Shown here: one piece after another, positions 44,293-56,830 of the stretch
How the letters are laid out: each line of letters begins with the position of its first letter
Numbering within the stretch: the stretch's first letter is position 1
Source: Varanus komodoensis
Lineage: Eukaryota > Chordata > Lepidosauria > Squamata > Varanidae
Length of the DNA: 64,000 nucleotides
Direction of reading: 5' to 3'
Assembly (NCBI RefSeq): GCF_004798865.1
Contig: NW_025336480.1
Span: 18,595,859-18,659,858 of the forward strand
Notes under the pieces: model-generated
What the model saw: the letters and a program-made list of their open reading frames with translations, nothing else
The model's database searches: none
Told to the model about the DNA's origin: nothing
Translations under genes and position numbers: made by a program

Positions 44293-46214
44293 TTCTGATG
44301 ATATCATTGGCTAATAGGCTTCAGATGATACATGGCTTCCTCAGAACCAGACATTTGTGGAAGTTGGCTCTTTGAAATATTGGGAGAGAGAAAATGTCCA
44401 CTTTGAGTGCTCATTCTCAAGACTACTGGCTGGACTTCAGAGGAACCAGAATCTGAAGGGGAACTGGGCATGGGGAAGCGGGCAGGGAATGTGGGCCACT
44501 CTGAGGCACTGAGATGAGAGAGGTGGAGGCACTTATCTCGAGTCCAGACTCCCAGGTGAGCAGGCAACCTCTTGGAATACCCAAGATATTGGGAGTGGAC
44601 TCAGAGCAGAGGAATTTCTCAGACACAGACAAGGCAGTACTGGCCCTTGACCCCATTACTTGGTGTCAGCAGAGGCACGTGGCCCAATTAGAGGATCAAC
44701 ACACAGAGAGGAGGTGTTCTTGTTCTCAGAAGGCCCCTTCTGAAGGAATTCTGATTCCTCTGTTTGGGGCACAGAGGCACTTTAAGCAAAGTCAGCATTC
44801 GCAAGGCGGTTCACATGTTCACATTGGAGAACCCTGCCAATGACAGTCTCCATTTGAAGAATGACAGCTTTCTGAAGAACAAGAGTGAATTAAGGATAGG
44901 GCCTTTGGAAAACTTCCATGAATAAAACTGGGTGAATGCACAACACACTTCTCTGAAAGAGCCCCCAAAACTCTGCTTTCTTTAGACATCCCCTGACTGA
45001 AGGCAGATTTCTCATTATTGTACACACCCAATATTTACTTGTGATCCTGAAAAAAATCCAGCCTGAGCAGTAACATGGCCTTTGAAGAGTTACATATTAG
45101 AACAGGGGTCCTCAAACTTGTCCACCAGGGGTCCGTTGAAAGTTGCCAGTGCCGGGCGCGGGTCGGAAAGGTGGGGCCAGCAGTGTGTGCGGGCCATCAT
45201 GGGGGCAGGAGCGGGCATGCGCCACAAGGCGGGTACACAAGGCAGCAGCTTGCTCGCTTGGAGATTGCTTTCTCCGAGCGAGCAAACCAGTGCCTCCCCC
45301 AAATGGGCACGTTGGGCCGGATAAATGGGCACGGCGGGCTGGATCTGGCCCCCGGGCCATAGTTTGAGGACCCATGTATTAGAACTTTGTGTTATGGACT
45401 GCAGTTAGACTCCAGCACTTAGAATTTCCTTGGCTCGGCTTTTCTCTTTCAGTTTCAGTTGTGTTGTCTACCCAGCCAGCAAGAAAGAAGCAGGCTTGCC
45501 TGAGGTAAGAAGAAAGAGCTTGTTTATTCTGCAGTGTTTATGACAAGTAGAGCATAAAGGATGAAGTAAAGAGATAGCAAAGTGATCTGAAAAAGGAATC
45601 TACCCCAAGTTACCCTTCCTTTTTTTAAAGCACTTACTATTTTTGCAAACTTAGTGACCATTTTATTTCTTTTTCTTGAAGTCCTTAATGGCAAAGGAAG
45701 AAAACTGTTCTGGGGGAGCAGAAAGTCACTGCTGTGTGTAGGAATCCATTCAAGGGAGGGGGACTCAGTTTCCCTGGGTTCCGTGTTTGTCACTTTGCTT
45801 CACATTTTTCAGATTAAAAAAAATAATTGCAGAATGGATTAACCTTATTTACATTGAACCTTATGGGGAAATTTAACTTGGCTCATGACCAATTTGGGTC
45901 ACAACCAGAGTCCTGGAACAGATTAAGTTTGTGAGCCAAGGTACCACAGTAGTTAGCTGGCTGACTAGCCACCTGGGCTATAACGAAGCCTAATTTCTGA
46001 TTTTCCCAGGGTATGCAGCTCAGCATGAAGCCTTTGCATTGTTTCAGGGCAGAAGAATCAATCTATCAACCAGTTTTTAAAAATCAAATTGATTGCCACA
46101 ATTAGTTCCCAATTCTTCAGTTAGTTCTTATACAGCAATCAGTTAAAAAGTTTTCCCTTGATCATTGAACAGGTCCAAAATCTGAAGACTAGAAGATCAA
46201 GAATAAGATTAGCC
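44293..46214. other. Non-coding DNA around the hAT element
   Basis: Apart from the hAT element at 45103 nothing is recognised. Frames at 44304-44843 overlap on both strands and have no motif. Confidence 0.4.
45103..45376. mobile_element. Non-autonomous hAT DNA transposon with perfect 8-bp target-site duplication
   Basis: Terminal inverted repeats CAGGGGTCCTCAAACT and, reversed, CATGGGTCCTCAAACT. The element is flanked by identical 8-base copies TATTAGAA at 45095-45102 and 45377-45384, the target length of hAT elements. 274 bases, GC-rich, no reading frame for a transposase. The interior has GGCCCGGGGGCCAGATCC next to the right end, a pattern of Charlie-like hAT families. Confidence 0.9.
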
Positions 46215-49200
46215 GGTTTCAGGCCCTCCAAGTTTCAGGCCCCCCAGAAACGTGTCTGCACTGGACAAGTGTGGGGAGAGGATCAGGGCTCTGGGAGCAG
46301 GGTTTTAGAGGTACTGCAGGACTGACAGGACTCCTTCAGAGAGGGGCCAGGTATCAGGGAGGATGGGAGGGAGGAGGAGGCTGGGAACTCCAAGGAAAGG
46401 AAGCGGTGGGAAGGAGTTGAGGTGCACGTACACCAATGCTAGGAGCGTGGGTTATAAGCAGGAAGAGCTTGAAGCTCTCCTGGGAATAGGAGGGTATGAT
46501 CTGGTGGGGATCACAGAAACTTGGTGGGATGAAAGGCAAGACTGGCATGTGAACATAGAGGGGTATCACCTTTTTAGAAAGGACAGGAAGGGAAAGAGGG
46601 GTGGGGGCGAGGCTTTATATGTCAGGGAAGGGATAGGATGCAGTGGGACAGAATGCAGCACAGATGGGGATTCGGTAGAGGCAGTCTGGGTGAAACTTAG
46701 GGGTTTTGACAGGGAAAGAGACCTGACAGTGGGGGTATGTTATCGCCCTCCAGGTCAACTTCAGACCCTGGATGATGTCCTGACAAGCCAGATTCTAAGG
46801 ATATCTTGGGGGAGGGACACAGTAATTATGGGAGATTTCAATCTCCCGGATATTACTTGGGAGACTCACTCGGCAGTGACAGCCAGGTCACATTGCTTCC
46901 TAGAAGCTATGGAAGGAGGGTTTTTCACAAAGAGGGTCCGAGAGGCGACGGGGGGGGGCATCCTTGGCTCGGTCTTGACCTATAGAGAGGAGCTGATAGA
47001 TGAAGTACAGATTAGGGGAGCTCTGAATGTGAGTGATGACTCCATCCTTTGCTTTGAGATCAGGGGACTGGGGACGTGCAGCAGGTCGAGCACTAGAAGC
47101 TGGGACTTCAAGAGGGCCAACTTTGGCCAACTGAAGGCCAGACTGGGGAAAGTCTCCTGGGATAGGTTACTGGAAGGTAAGCAAGTTGAGGAGGGGTGGA
47201 TGACACTCAAAAGGGAGGTTTTGGAGGTGCAAGCCTTGACGATACCTCTAGTTAGTAAGGCAGGGAGGCGGAGGACAGTGCCGCCATGGATGTGAAAGGA
47301 GGTGGTTAGAGGGATTAGATGAAAGAGGAACCTCCATAGGAAATGGGTACTGGGGCAAATAGGCAAAAGGGTATACCAGGAGGAGGAGGCCCGTTGCAGA
47401 AGGATTCTTCGCAAGAATAAGGCTGATTACGAGCTGAAACTTGCCAAGAATATCAAGAGCAACAAAAAGGGCTTCTTTCAGCATGTAAATAGGAAGAGGA
47501 AGGGGAGACAAGTGGTGGGACCACTAAATAAGGAGGAAGGAGATCCAATAACTGGCATGAGGGAACAGGCACAGATGCTAACTGACTATTCTGACTCTGT
47601 GTTCTCCCCAAAGCAGGACAGGGGATATCCGCATAGGAGATTAGATGAGGCTGGGGACTTAGGGGCACAGATTAGAGTCACCCCCCTTGAAGTCGAGGGG
47701 CCCCTCAGTGCATTGGACATTACAAAGGCACCAGACCCTGAAGGGTTACACCTGGGAGTACTTAGAGAGTTGGTAGGGGTTCTTTCATGCCTGCTGGCCT
47801 CCATTTTTGAGGCCTCGTGGAGAACAGGTGAAGTTCCAGAGGACTGGAGGGTGGCATCAGTGGTCCCAATTTTCAAAAAGGGTAGTAGAAGGGACATAGA
47901 GAATTACAGACCTGTTAGCCTTACATCCATTGTAGGAAAAACAATAGAAAGGCTCATAATGGAGAGAGATCTAGTGATGCTAGATAGGGAAGGAAGGCTG
48001 ACAGCCACACAACACGGCTTCCTCAAAAACAGGTCCTGACAGAAAAACCTTGTGGAATTCTATGACAAGGTTTCAAGATGGCTAGATTGACGGGATGCAG
48101 TGGATGTGGTTTACCTGGATTTCAGCAAGGCCATTGACAAAGTGCCCCATGATATCCTGGTGGAGAAACTGAGGAGTTTTGGGATACACCAAAGCACTGT
48201 CCGGTGGATTAGGGCATGGTTGACTGACCGAAAGCAGAGGGTAACCATTAGTGGGGAATCATCAGGATGGCGGCCAGTGACAAGCGGGGTCCCCCAGGGC
48301 TTTGTCCCGGGGCCGATCCTGTTTAATCTTTTCATAAATGACATGGAAGAAGGGGTGAACAGTCTGCTGATCAAATTCGCAGATGATACTAAAACTGGAG
48401 CAGTGGCCACAACTGAGGAGCAGGTACTCCAGATCCAAAAGGATCTGGACAGACTATGGAAGTGGACAGGAGACAACAGGATGGAGTTCAATATGGATAA
48501 GTGCAAGGTCTTGCACTTGGGCCATAGGAATAGGTGTCATAAGTACAGGTTAGGTGACAAGTGGCTGGAGAGCAGCACTTGTGAAAGGGACCTTGGGGTG
48601 CTGGTTGACTGCAGGCTAAACATGAGTCAGCAGTGTGATGCGGTGGTCAAGAGGGCGAACACCACCCTTGGTTGCATAGCCAGAAGTGTGGCTTCTAGAT
48701 CGAGAGAGGTATTGCTACCACTCTGTACGACTCTGGTGCGCCCGCAACTGCAGTATTGTGCTCAGTTTTGGGCCCCTCATTACAGGAAGGCTATAGCCAG
48801 GTTGGAGTCAGTGCAGTGTAGGGCCACAAGGTTGGTGGCCAGTTTGCAGGGGATGCTGTATGAGGCGAGACTGAGGGAACTGGGTCTCTTCAGCCTGGAG
48901 AAGAGGAGACTCAGAGGGGATTTGTTGGCGACATACAGGTATGTGAGGGGGTGTCACACGGAGGTGGGTAGAGAGCTGTTTTCCCCTGCAGAGGAAGGCA
49001 GGACACGCTCCAACGGAGCCAAGCTCAGGGAACCAAGGTTCAATTTGGATGCCAGGAAGCACTTCCTGACAGTTAGGACCCCGAGGGTGTGGAATGGGCT
49101 TCCACAGGAGGTGGTTGAGGCCCCATTGGTGAGGGTGTTCAAAGATAGGCTGGACATGCACATGGTGGGCATGTCGTGAGTGGAGCTGGCTGGTGCCGGA

Positions 49201-49258
49201 GGTCAGACTAGATGGCCCGGGAGACCCCTTTTGACTCGCTCTGTTTCTATGTTTCTAT
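46215..49258 (+). mobile_element. CR1 LINE with nearly complete endonuclease-reverse transcriptase frame
   Basis: A long CR1 copy, cut short at its 5' end. One frame runs from about 46309 to 49179 and is interrupted by TGA stops at 47293, 47320, 48037 and one near 48088, with no frameshift. The first part is an APE-type endonuclease: NARS near residue 25 counted from the ATG at 46363, ITETWWDE, then GDFNLPDITW. The histidine of the SDH motif is replaced by aspartate (SDD, codon 47038-47040). The second part is a reverse transcriptase: VVPIFKKGSR, NYRPVSLTS, VYLDFSKA, TSGVPQG, then FADDT, and a CR1-type C-terminus (WNGLPQEVVEAP). The 3' UTR ends in GTTTCTATGTTTCTAT, the short TTCTATG-type repeat that CR1 carries. 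So few stops in about 950 codons suggest a young insertion, but it can no longer encode the whole protein. Confidence 0.95.
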
Positions 49259-50164
49259 TAGAAGGTGGGACTCTCAAGTTAACAAACACATCCTGAAGCT
49301 CTCTCACTCTCTCTTGCTCTCCCTGTCTCTGCCCTTCCCTAAACTTGTACATGGACAAATTTGTTTTTTAAGTGGAATCTAAAGTCGGGGAACCTAATCC
49401 AGCATCAAAGCCAAACTGTGGCGCTCACTGTCATTACCACAATAGTTCCATTCAAGAAGGCAGGAACAGGCCACTGTGAGAGAGCACTGTAGCTACAGGC
49501 AAATAATTTTTTGCATCTGGTATTCTTGTGCATTTCTGAAAGAAAAAAAAGAATGAGACATGAGGCACCCCAGAAGATCAAAAGAACACACTCCATCAGT
49601 GTGTGGGAGGAGGCAGGTTTTGCTGTCACTATGCCCCTGCCCCCCCACCCCAAATAATGCCCCTTTTCAAAATGTAGCTACTCCCACAAGGAAGGTTGGC
49701 ATGGGGTTGAGGATGTGCTGGCTATGAATGTGAAGCGGTTTCATACTGTGCACATGAGATGAGCCTAGGAAAGCAACTTTAAGATTACAGCAACAGGCTT
49801 GCAATATTTTTTAAGAAAAGCAAATTGATGTGACAGACCTGAGAAGCTTCATTTGCAAATACAAAGAACAAAGCACAAGAGAGAATTGTTTTGAAGCATA
49901 AAAAGAAGCACTGAAGTTGTGTCCTTAATCACATAAATCATTAAACAATGGGATTTAAGAAATCTTAGGAATGGTAATAGTGCAAACTATCTGTCCAGTA
50001 GATTTGAATACTTGCATCCACATACAGATTAGGATTAGGATTACAGATGTGGATTAGGATTGCTGCTTGAAATTTTTTGAGGAAAATTCCATAGACATAG
50101 CATTGTAAGTAACAGAAGTGTGGAAATCAATGTTAAGTTATTTTAGAAGATTCTCATAGAAAGT
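49259..50164. other. Non-coding DNA between CR1 and L2
   Basis: Nothing recognised. A small local repeat of GATTAGGATT is present at about 50028-50060. Confidence 0.4.
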
Positions 50165-50800
50165 ATTTTGTTTGTTTTTGAATTTGTATGCCACCCACTA
50201 AACCAGATGGATTTTCTAGGTGGTTTACAGTAAAATACTAAAAACAACAATAAAACCAATTAAAATTTCAATTAAAAATAAATATCACAATTATGACAAG
50301 AAAGCAGAACAACAGCTATTAAAAATAAATACTAATTTAAGATTGTCTCTGAAAGCATTCAGAGAAAAGAAACATCTTTGTCTGATGCCAAAATGAAAAC
50401 AAAGTTGGCCCCAAGTGAATTTCTTTGGGAAGCCAGTTCTAGAGTCGAGGGGCAACCACTGAGAAGGCCCTTCTTCTATTTACCATCCCTGTTATCTCCT
50501 TAAGGGATGGCTCTTTTAGAAGGACCTCCTGCCCAGATCTTAATGGGGAGGTGGATATATATGGGAGTAGATGGTCCTATATGTAGCCAGGTCCTAAGTC
50601 AATTGGGGCTGTATATGTCAAAACAAGCACTTTAAATTGGGCCCAGACTACAACTGGCTACCAGTAGAACTTATACAAAACCAGTGTTATATGGACCCAC
50701 CTATTAATACCTGCCACAAACTGTATGGCCCAGTTGAATTCGCCAGACCATCTTCAAAGGTTGTCCCGTGTAAAGCACATTACAGTAAAGCATTTTACAA
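50165..50800 (-). mobile_element. L2 LINE 3' fragment (older)
   Basis: The same order as the L2 at 43198 with more change: TGTATGCCACCC at the 3' end, TTTGTCTGATGCCAAAATG, ACTGAGAAGGCCCTTC, GGGGCTGTATATGTC, CTTTAAATTGGGCCCAGAC and GTAAAGCACATTACAGTA. The tail is a short TTTG repeat. No coding frame remains. Confidence 0.75.
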
Positions 50801-53800
50801 TATTAAAAGTCAGATCTACAGAATTTTTTCCTCTTGTGGCTCTGGACCTACGTACATTTAATTATAACCAACAACATGAGACACACTGATTCTGTAACAG
50901 TTTATGCACATCTCTTGCCTTTCCAGTACTTTCTCTGTCCCCCTCCCCACTTTCCAACTTTTCCCTGCTCTTTCTTTTCTCCTATTTGTTCCACTACTGT
51001 TCTTCTCTTAAGAACATATAAACAACTATCAATAACAAAGAAAATGATGGTGAGGCCAGTTCTATGATCAACCTTAGATCAAGGCATGGCCCACTTTTAA
51101 GTCCAAAACTACCTGTGGAAAGACAAGAGAAAAGTTGAGCTTCCACTACGCACATACCAGACTTTCCAGATGCAGATACTAGGTCAAGTTAACTGTTTGG
51201 CCTTGCCATTTATGCTTGTTTATCCCAGAGCTACAGCCATCCAAGGTATCCAGAGCAATACAAACAACATCTGTGTGTTGTTACGCACTCTTATAGCAGC
51301 TCCCATCACTGAACCACTACAATGGTTTCTTCATACCCGAAGGTAAGTTGCTTGTTAGTTCGAGCTGCTGACAGAAAACGAAAGGCTCAGGCAAAGGGTT
51401 TCTATCTTCTTGTAATTCAGAAGGCTGAGTAACTATACTTCTCTCATGCTCAGCTAGCACAGCCAGTGAGGGTCCTGGCTGGGAATGAAAGGTCTACTCC
51501 AACACAACGCTGGGCTAGGGTGGGCTGACCTAAGCACTCGTTAAAGCTGCAGTTCTGTTCACAGGTAGCTTAGAGTAAGTGCCAGTGAAATCACAGGGGC
51601 TTCCTTCTGAACAGAAATGCATGCAATTGTAATTTGAGGATGTAACCTTCTGTGTGTTTAGGCAGAGAACAGTTCTGCAGCTCCCACATAGCTGACTGAG
51701 CATGCCTGGGGACTCAGAACTTTTTCTCTGTCTAACCCGGCATACGGTTGTGCTCCAAGAGCTTGTCGAATCTAATTTCATTTAGGAATTATTAGATGAG
51801 TTTCTAGGGCATGTAATTAAAGTGAGGCTATAATTCTGGCCTTCTTTCCCTCCACTGTGGAAGGAAAAGACTTATCCTGCCAGTAACAAACGTTCTCTAG
51901 CCAGGCAACTGTACCTTACGCGGGGGCAAGGTCTGTGTAGGGTATCGTAGTCACCAACAGGAGGCCAGTGGTCGCAGTGAGAAACGGCAGGAGAAAGAAG
52001 CAACTGGTGGGCCAGGCAGTTCTTTATCTGTGGGTGTGAGCATCTTCATGTGCCCCCAAACAGCCTTTTGCTACCATTAAATGGGCAGAGTTGTTGACAT
52101 TCATGGCCACGTAGCTCGTGTTGACTTGCAAAGAAAAGGGCAACATTCCAAACTGTGCTCATCATCAGTTAGCTGGATCCCCAGATCCATGCATGAGGGC
52201 AGGTATCCCCAGACTACCAGTTTTCCCTTCATTTGACCTTCATAAAGCCTGAGTTTACTGGACAATCCACATGCTTTGGTTCAGTAACATCCTATAAACA
52301 CACACTCAGTATTTTCGAAAGGAAAAGTGTGTCGTCTGAAGGAAGTGTGCATATAGACCTTCTGCTTGTCCAGCTACCCATAGATGCATAGGGTTGTGTC
52401 ACCCAACTGCTTCACACAACTGTGTCCGTGCTCTCACACAACTGCTTCTTTTTCCACCAGTCGCAACCTATCTAGCGAACCAGCAAAGGACCAGAAAGGC
52501 AAGGGACACAGTAAGGATGCGGCCCTATGGCCTCCAGGATACAGGTGGGCATCGTGAGGGAGGAGGGTTAGGATGTGGGGGCTGGATCCAGGGACTTGTG
52601 GCAATTCCTATTTAGACAGCCATTTGCCATGCCTCACTCCACACACGGGATGCACAGAAGCCCCCAGGTTCAGAGGCTCATGTGCACTGGAAGTGGGGAC
52701 ATTAGATTGTACACTAAGGGAAGCAAATAGGGAGGCCACAACTGCACCTTCACAGGAGCAACTTCCTGGTCAACGTATATTAATTACAACATGATAGAAT
52801 TTAGAAACACTGCAAAGTAGTAAAAAACAAGCAGTAAGAATCTTGACAAGTATGCACACACAACTGTAAGGAAAAAATAAATTGTGTTCTAGAGGCATAT
52901 TATTCTTAGAAACCATCTTTTATAGAAGGCAGATGACTCATTACTTCCCATATAAATTCTCTATATAATAAAATGGGATCCAGCCACCCAGCTGAAATCC
53001 GCAAACTAATGTCTGTCTTTTAATAATTGCTAAATGCCCAAATACGTTTTTTCCTGTGATACAGAAACCCATTTTCATGTCCCTGAATTTAATGAAGGAA
53101 TGGAAAACCAATAAAAGATAAAAGGGAAAGAAGGCAAATGACTGACTATATTAAATAATCAAAAGACGGGGGTTAAAGTCTACTTTGCTGTAACTGCATC
53201 CTAAGGCACAGATCATAGGAAGCTTCTTCCGCCTTCTTGGAATCACCAGGTGAATCTTGCTTTGTGTGGGCTTGTTCTGAGAAACTAGATTTGTTCTTAC
53301 CAGAACAATGTCATCACTGTGGAGTGGTCTTTCCAGGAAAACCCCAGCTGACCTTGCTCTGAAAGAGGAAATAGCAAGCCACATAGGCAGTACACTGGAA
53401 AGAAGGCATGGACAGAGCTTGCATGCTACAACAACCCTCCATGATTAAGTCACCCAAACCTAGCATATTCTTTGCACAATGATTTGATTTTTGTGAGCGA
53501 GCCGCCCCAAGAACCCATGGGGGCAGGGTTTTTCATCTCCATGATGGTTTGTCAGGCTGTCTGGGCCCGTGAAAGAAATTTTGTCATGGGTTGTTGGAAA
53601 GCGCTACCCACATTTGAGATGAGCATTTCTCATGGAGGATCTCGCTTGCCATTCTCTGCCTAGCAATACCCTGCACTGCAGCAGTTTGTGGCCTGCCTTC
53701 CCCGTTTCCCGTTGCGACTTCACATGCCAGCAGATTACTTATGTATTTTACCCCCGTGTGACCGAGCCAGGTGCATTTCACATCGAAGGAGGCTGCTGTC

Positions 53801-56704
53801 CTCCAATGTCAGTGGTGTCTTCAATATGTCCTTCCTCCATCCCCATACAACACGGTTTCTGAAATAATCTTCTGCTTTGTTAAACAAGATAACCCATGCT
53901 GCTGCGTGAATCAGCCTTGAAGTAGCAGACAAGTGGCAAAGAGTTCAGATCATTCTGTGATGAAACCAGAGTAGGTACAGCAATTAACAGCCTCACATAG
54001 AAAAGTCCTTTATTGGGCTTAACAGACACATAATCTGCTCTGGTGTCAAGAGCTTTCCTCAGTCCCTTTTGGACTTTATTCTGCATCAGTTTATGTCATG
54101 TTAGGCTGGAATTCCTGTTTGTGCAATATGCAGACAGAGGGGGCCCCGGCCAGTAGCTGGGCTGCCCACTGTGGATTGGTGCCCTACGCTAGGGTCAGGA
54201 TGAACCCCATTGGAACCCATCCTCCTTACCCTCAGCTCTATATTCCAAAGCAAACCAAGAGGGAGCCTGCAAATGCTGGCAGGCCTCCCGGCTGTGCAAC
54301 CAGCAGTTTTCTTCCACATCAAGTGGTGACTGTAGATGGAACACAAGAAGGATGCTGTTTGGTCAGACCTCAGGCGGGGTTCCTTTCCTAGAGAGCTCCT
54401 CGCGACCAGCCTTCGCCAGCTTCAGTTGGAGCTGCAAAAACAGCGGCTGTGCTTGTGTGTGGGTGGGACACTCCTCACATTGCTCGTGGGGCTCAATTCC
54501 GGGCAAGTGCCCCACAAACGCCACAGGGTGTGTTCCCCAGGAACCTGCACTCCGGACTGTTGCAAAATGGACCAGAGCCCGTGGAGCCAAACCCAGGGAA
54601 TCTGAGGGATTCCCACTCAGTGCACAGTTTCCTCACATGTCTACATTATACTATACCAAATGCTTTGAGCCATTCATGATAAACATAGTGGCCATTTACT
54701 ACACTCAAATCTATGCATTGCTCTTCCTTCCTCCTGCCCGCTCCCCGCTGCACTGTACACACAGAGGCTGGATTCAGATAACACGACACACCACGGTGGT
54801 GCAGGAAAAACACAAAAACAATGGCCAGTTAGCTTCATGCATCAGAAAAAGCCACGGTGGTCTGTCATGTTGTTAGGACCCAGTCCAAGCATTTCAGCAC
54901 AGCATGTTTGGTTTCCCTAAACCATGAAGAGATCCAGGAGTTTGTTCTAAGGTTTTCCATACTTCACCATCGCTTCTTGAGAGAACTGGACCTGAGATCT
55001 CCATTTTATCATTGATGGTGAGAACACCTGTGAAAAAGCAGCAAGGGAAGGGGTTACTCTAGGTATCTGATCTCTACTACCCACAGCTCCATAGCAAGAT
55101 ACATCACTGAAACGGCAAGATATCAGGTGACTGCATCAAGGGAGAAGGGGGAGAACCAGAACACATTTTTATTTTCTTTTAGTGGTCTGGAATAGCCAGG
55201 AAGCATTACAGAGATGCAAGCACACTCAGGTAAGGTAAGGAGGAGAGCCCACCTCAAAACCTTGGTGCACCCATGTGGAGGAAGCAACAAAGGGCCACGG
55301 GGAACGACGCAGTAGAGAAGAATGTTGCTGTCTGGGGTGCGTGGCAAGAGCAAGAGGATGGAGTATGGAAACCTCTTGCTGTGGGAGCCATGTACCTGTC
55401 TGCCTGGTAGGCAGAGGCAAAGATCCATTTGCTACAGAAACTGCACAGCATTACTTGCTACGACATGTCAACCCTCCCATTTTTTCTTATCATTCTAAAT
55501 GACAAACATATTGTGACATCTTTGGGTTCAGACCACATGATAGTAAAGACCACTATGATTTGCCATGTTGTCAGAACCCTCTCCATGACTTTGGGCTATA
55601 GTGGATAGCACAAATACACAAGGAGAATCAGCACTTTCAGGAACCCTCCCCTATTTTCCCCATTCTTAAAAGGGCAGTGGGGGGTGCTTGGAGAAAACAG
55701 AAACAGAAGTTTCCAGTCACAAAAGAACCCATAAACAGGGATGAGTAAGGAAGTGCAGGGGCACAGCAGAAGCCTTGTGTAACAAAGCTCAAAGTCTATT
55801 TTGATTGGTGGCGGCAGCAGCTCTTGAAACATAGGCTGAAGCACTTCCAGTCACCTGTTCCTGCTCCTTTGAACTGGAGGTACTGGGGGTGGGGAGGGGG
55901 GTCCTCCTTGTATCCCTTCCCTTCCCTGGAATGAGAAGCCTGCTATGTTGGAGGCGAACACGAATGGTACAAGTGCCACTGCTTCTAAAGTTGGCCCGGT
56001 GTTGGTAAGGAAAGGAGCCCTCTTGCTTAAAGACAAGAGCCACGGGGAGCACACACCTGTTCAGGGAGCAGAATCACATGCCTGGAAGCTTCCTGACAGC
56101 ATGCATTTGCTTCCAGACAGTCCCCTTGCGTTCAGTCAGGGCTATTTCCTTTTAGCTGCCACTGTCCTGGTGTCATGGGTGAACATGACCATGCTGCTTG
56201 GAAAGGCAGCTTGTCTGACCCCAGGAAGCTGTTCGCCCCGGCTTTAGACGAAAGGGCGCCTGTTTGGGGACAGTAAGGTATGCTGGGTGTTCCACTGAGC
56301 CTTCTCCAGCATTTGATTGTTCCCATCTTGGTTTTGCATCAACCCAAATAGTCCTTTCTCTCAGTTCACAAAAATAGGTTGCTGTTGGCTGGACAGCAGC
56401 AAGACGGATGCTGCCACCATAGAATCCTGAAAGATGCTTAAACCAGGGTCCCTCCAGGCTGGTCAGTAACCTGACCTTAGATCTGGAACTGAACCCAATT
56501 TTCTATTCCAATGACCGCATCAAATTAAATCTGGCAAAGGTTCAGTGATGTTCACATTGCAAGGGGTTGGATTCCAGCACGTTTTATGACTGTACAATTC
56601 AGCTCATTCTGTCACTGAACCAGAGGGTGGGATTGACCTTTAATGAGATGGTTTGCTTTATTGTTATATGACCAAAGGTTCCATCTAAACTTTCAGCCGG
56701 GTTT
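50801..56704. other. Mostly unique DNA
   Basis: No gene or firm transposon recognised over almost 6 kb. Frames at 54100-54880 and 55123-55500 stay open on several strands at once because of composition. It contains the exon-like island at 53301. Confidence 0.35.
53301..53358 (-). other. Exon-like island with strong splice sites
   Basis: 58 bases between TTCCTCTTTCAG and GTAAGA on the minus strand. One frame is open (ARSAGVFLERPLHSDDIVL), but no family is recognised. It lies on the same strand as the CRISP fossil, about 13 kb upstream of its first coding exon, so a non-coding leader exon is one option; chance is another. Confidence 0.2.
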
Positions 56705-56830
56705 GTGATCAGTGGTGGATTCCATAACAACAAAGGACCTTGGAGCATCTTAGGCACAAACGGATTCATTATGGAGTCAACTTTTGCAGCATAGAGCCAC
56801 TTTGTCAAAAACATGATCTTTACAGAGGTG
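56705..56830. repeat. Dispersed repeat of unknown class
   Basis: AAAGGACCTTGGAGCATCTT, AGGCACAAACGGATTCATTA, AGAGCCACTTTGTCAAAAAC follow, with many changes, a phrase common in reptile and turtle DNA (GTCTTGTGGCACCTTAAAG ... CCCACTTCGTCAGATG). Possibly the same family as 9395. Confidence 0.4.
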
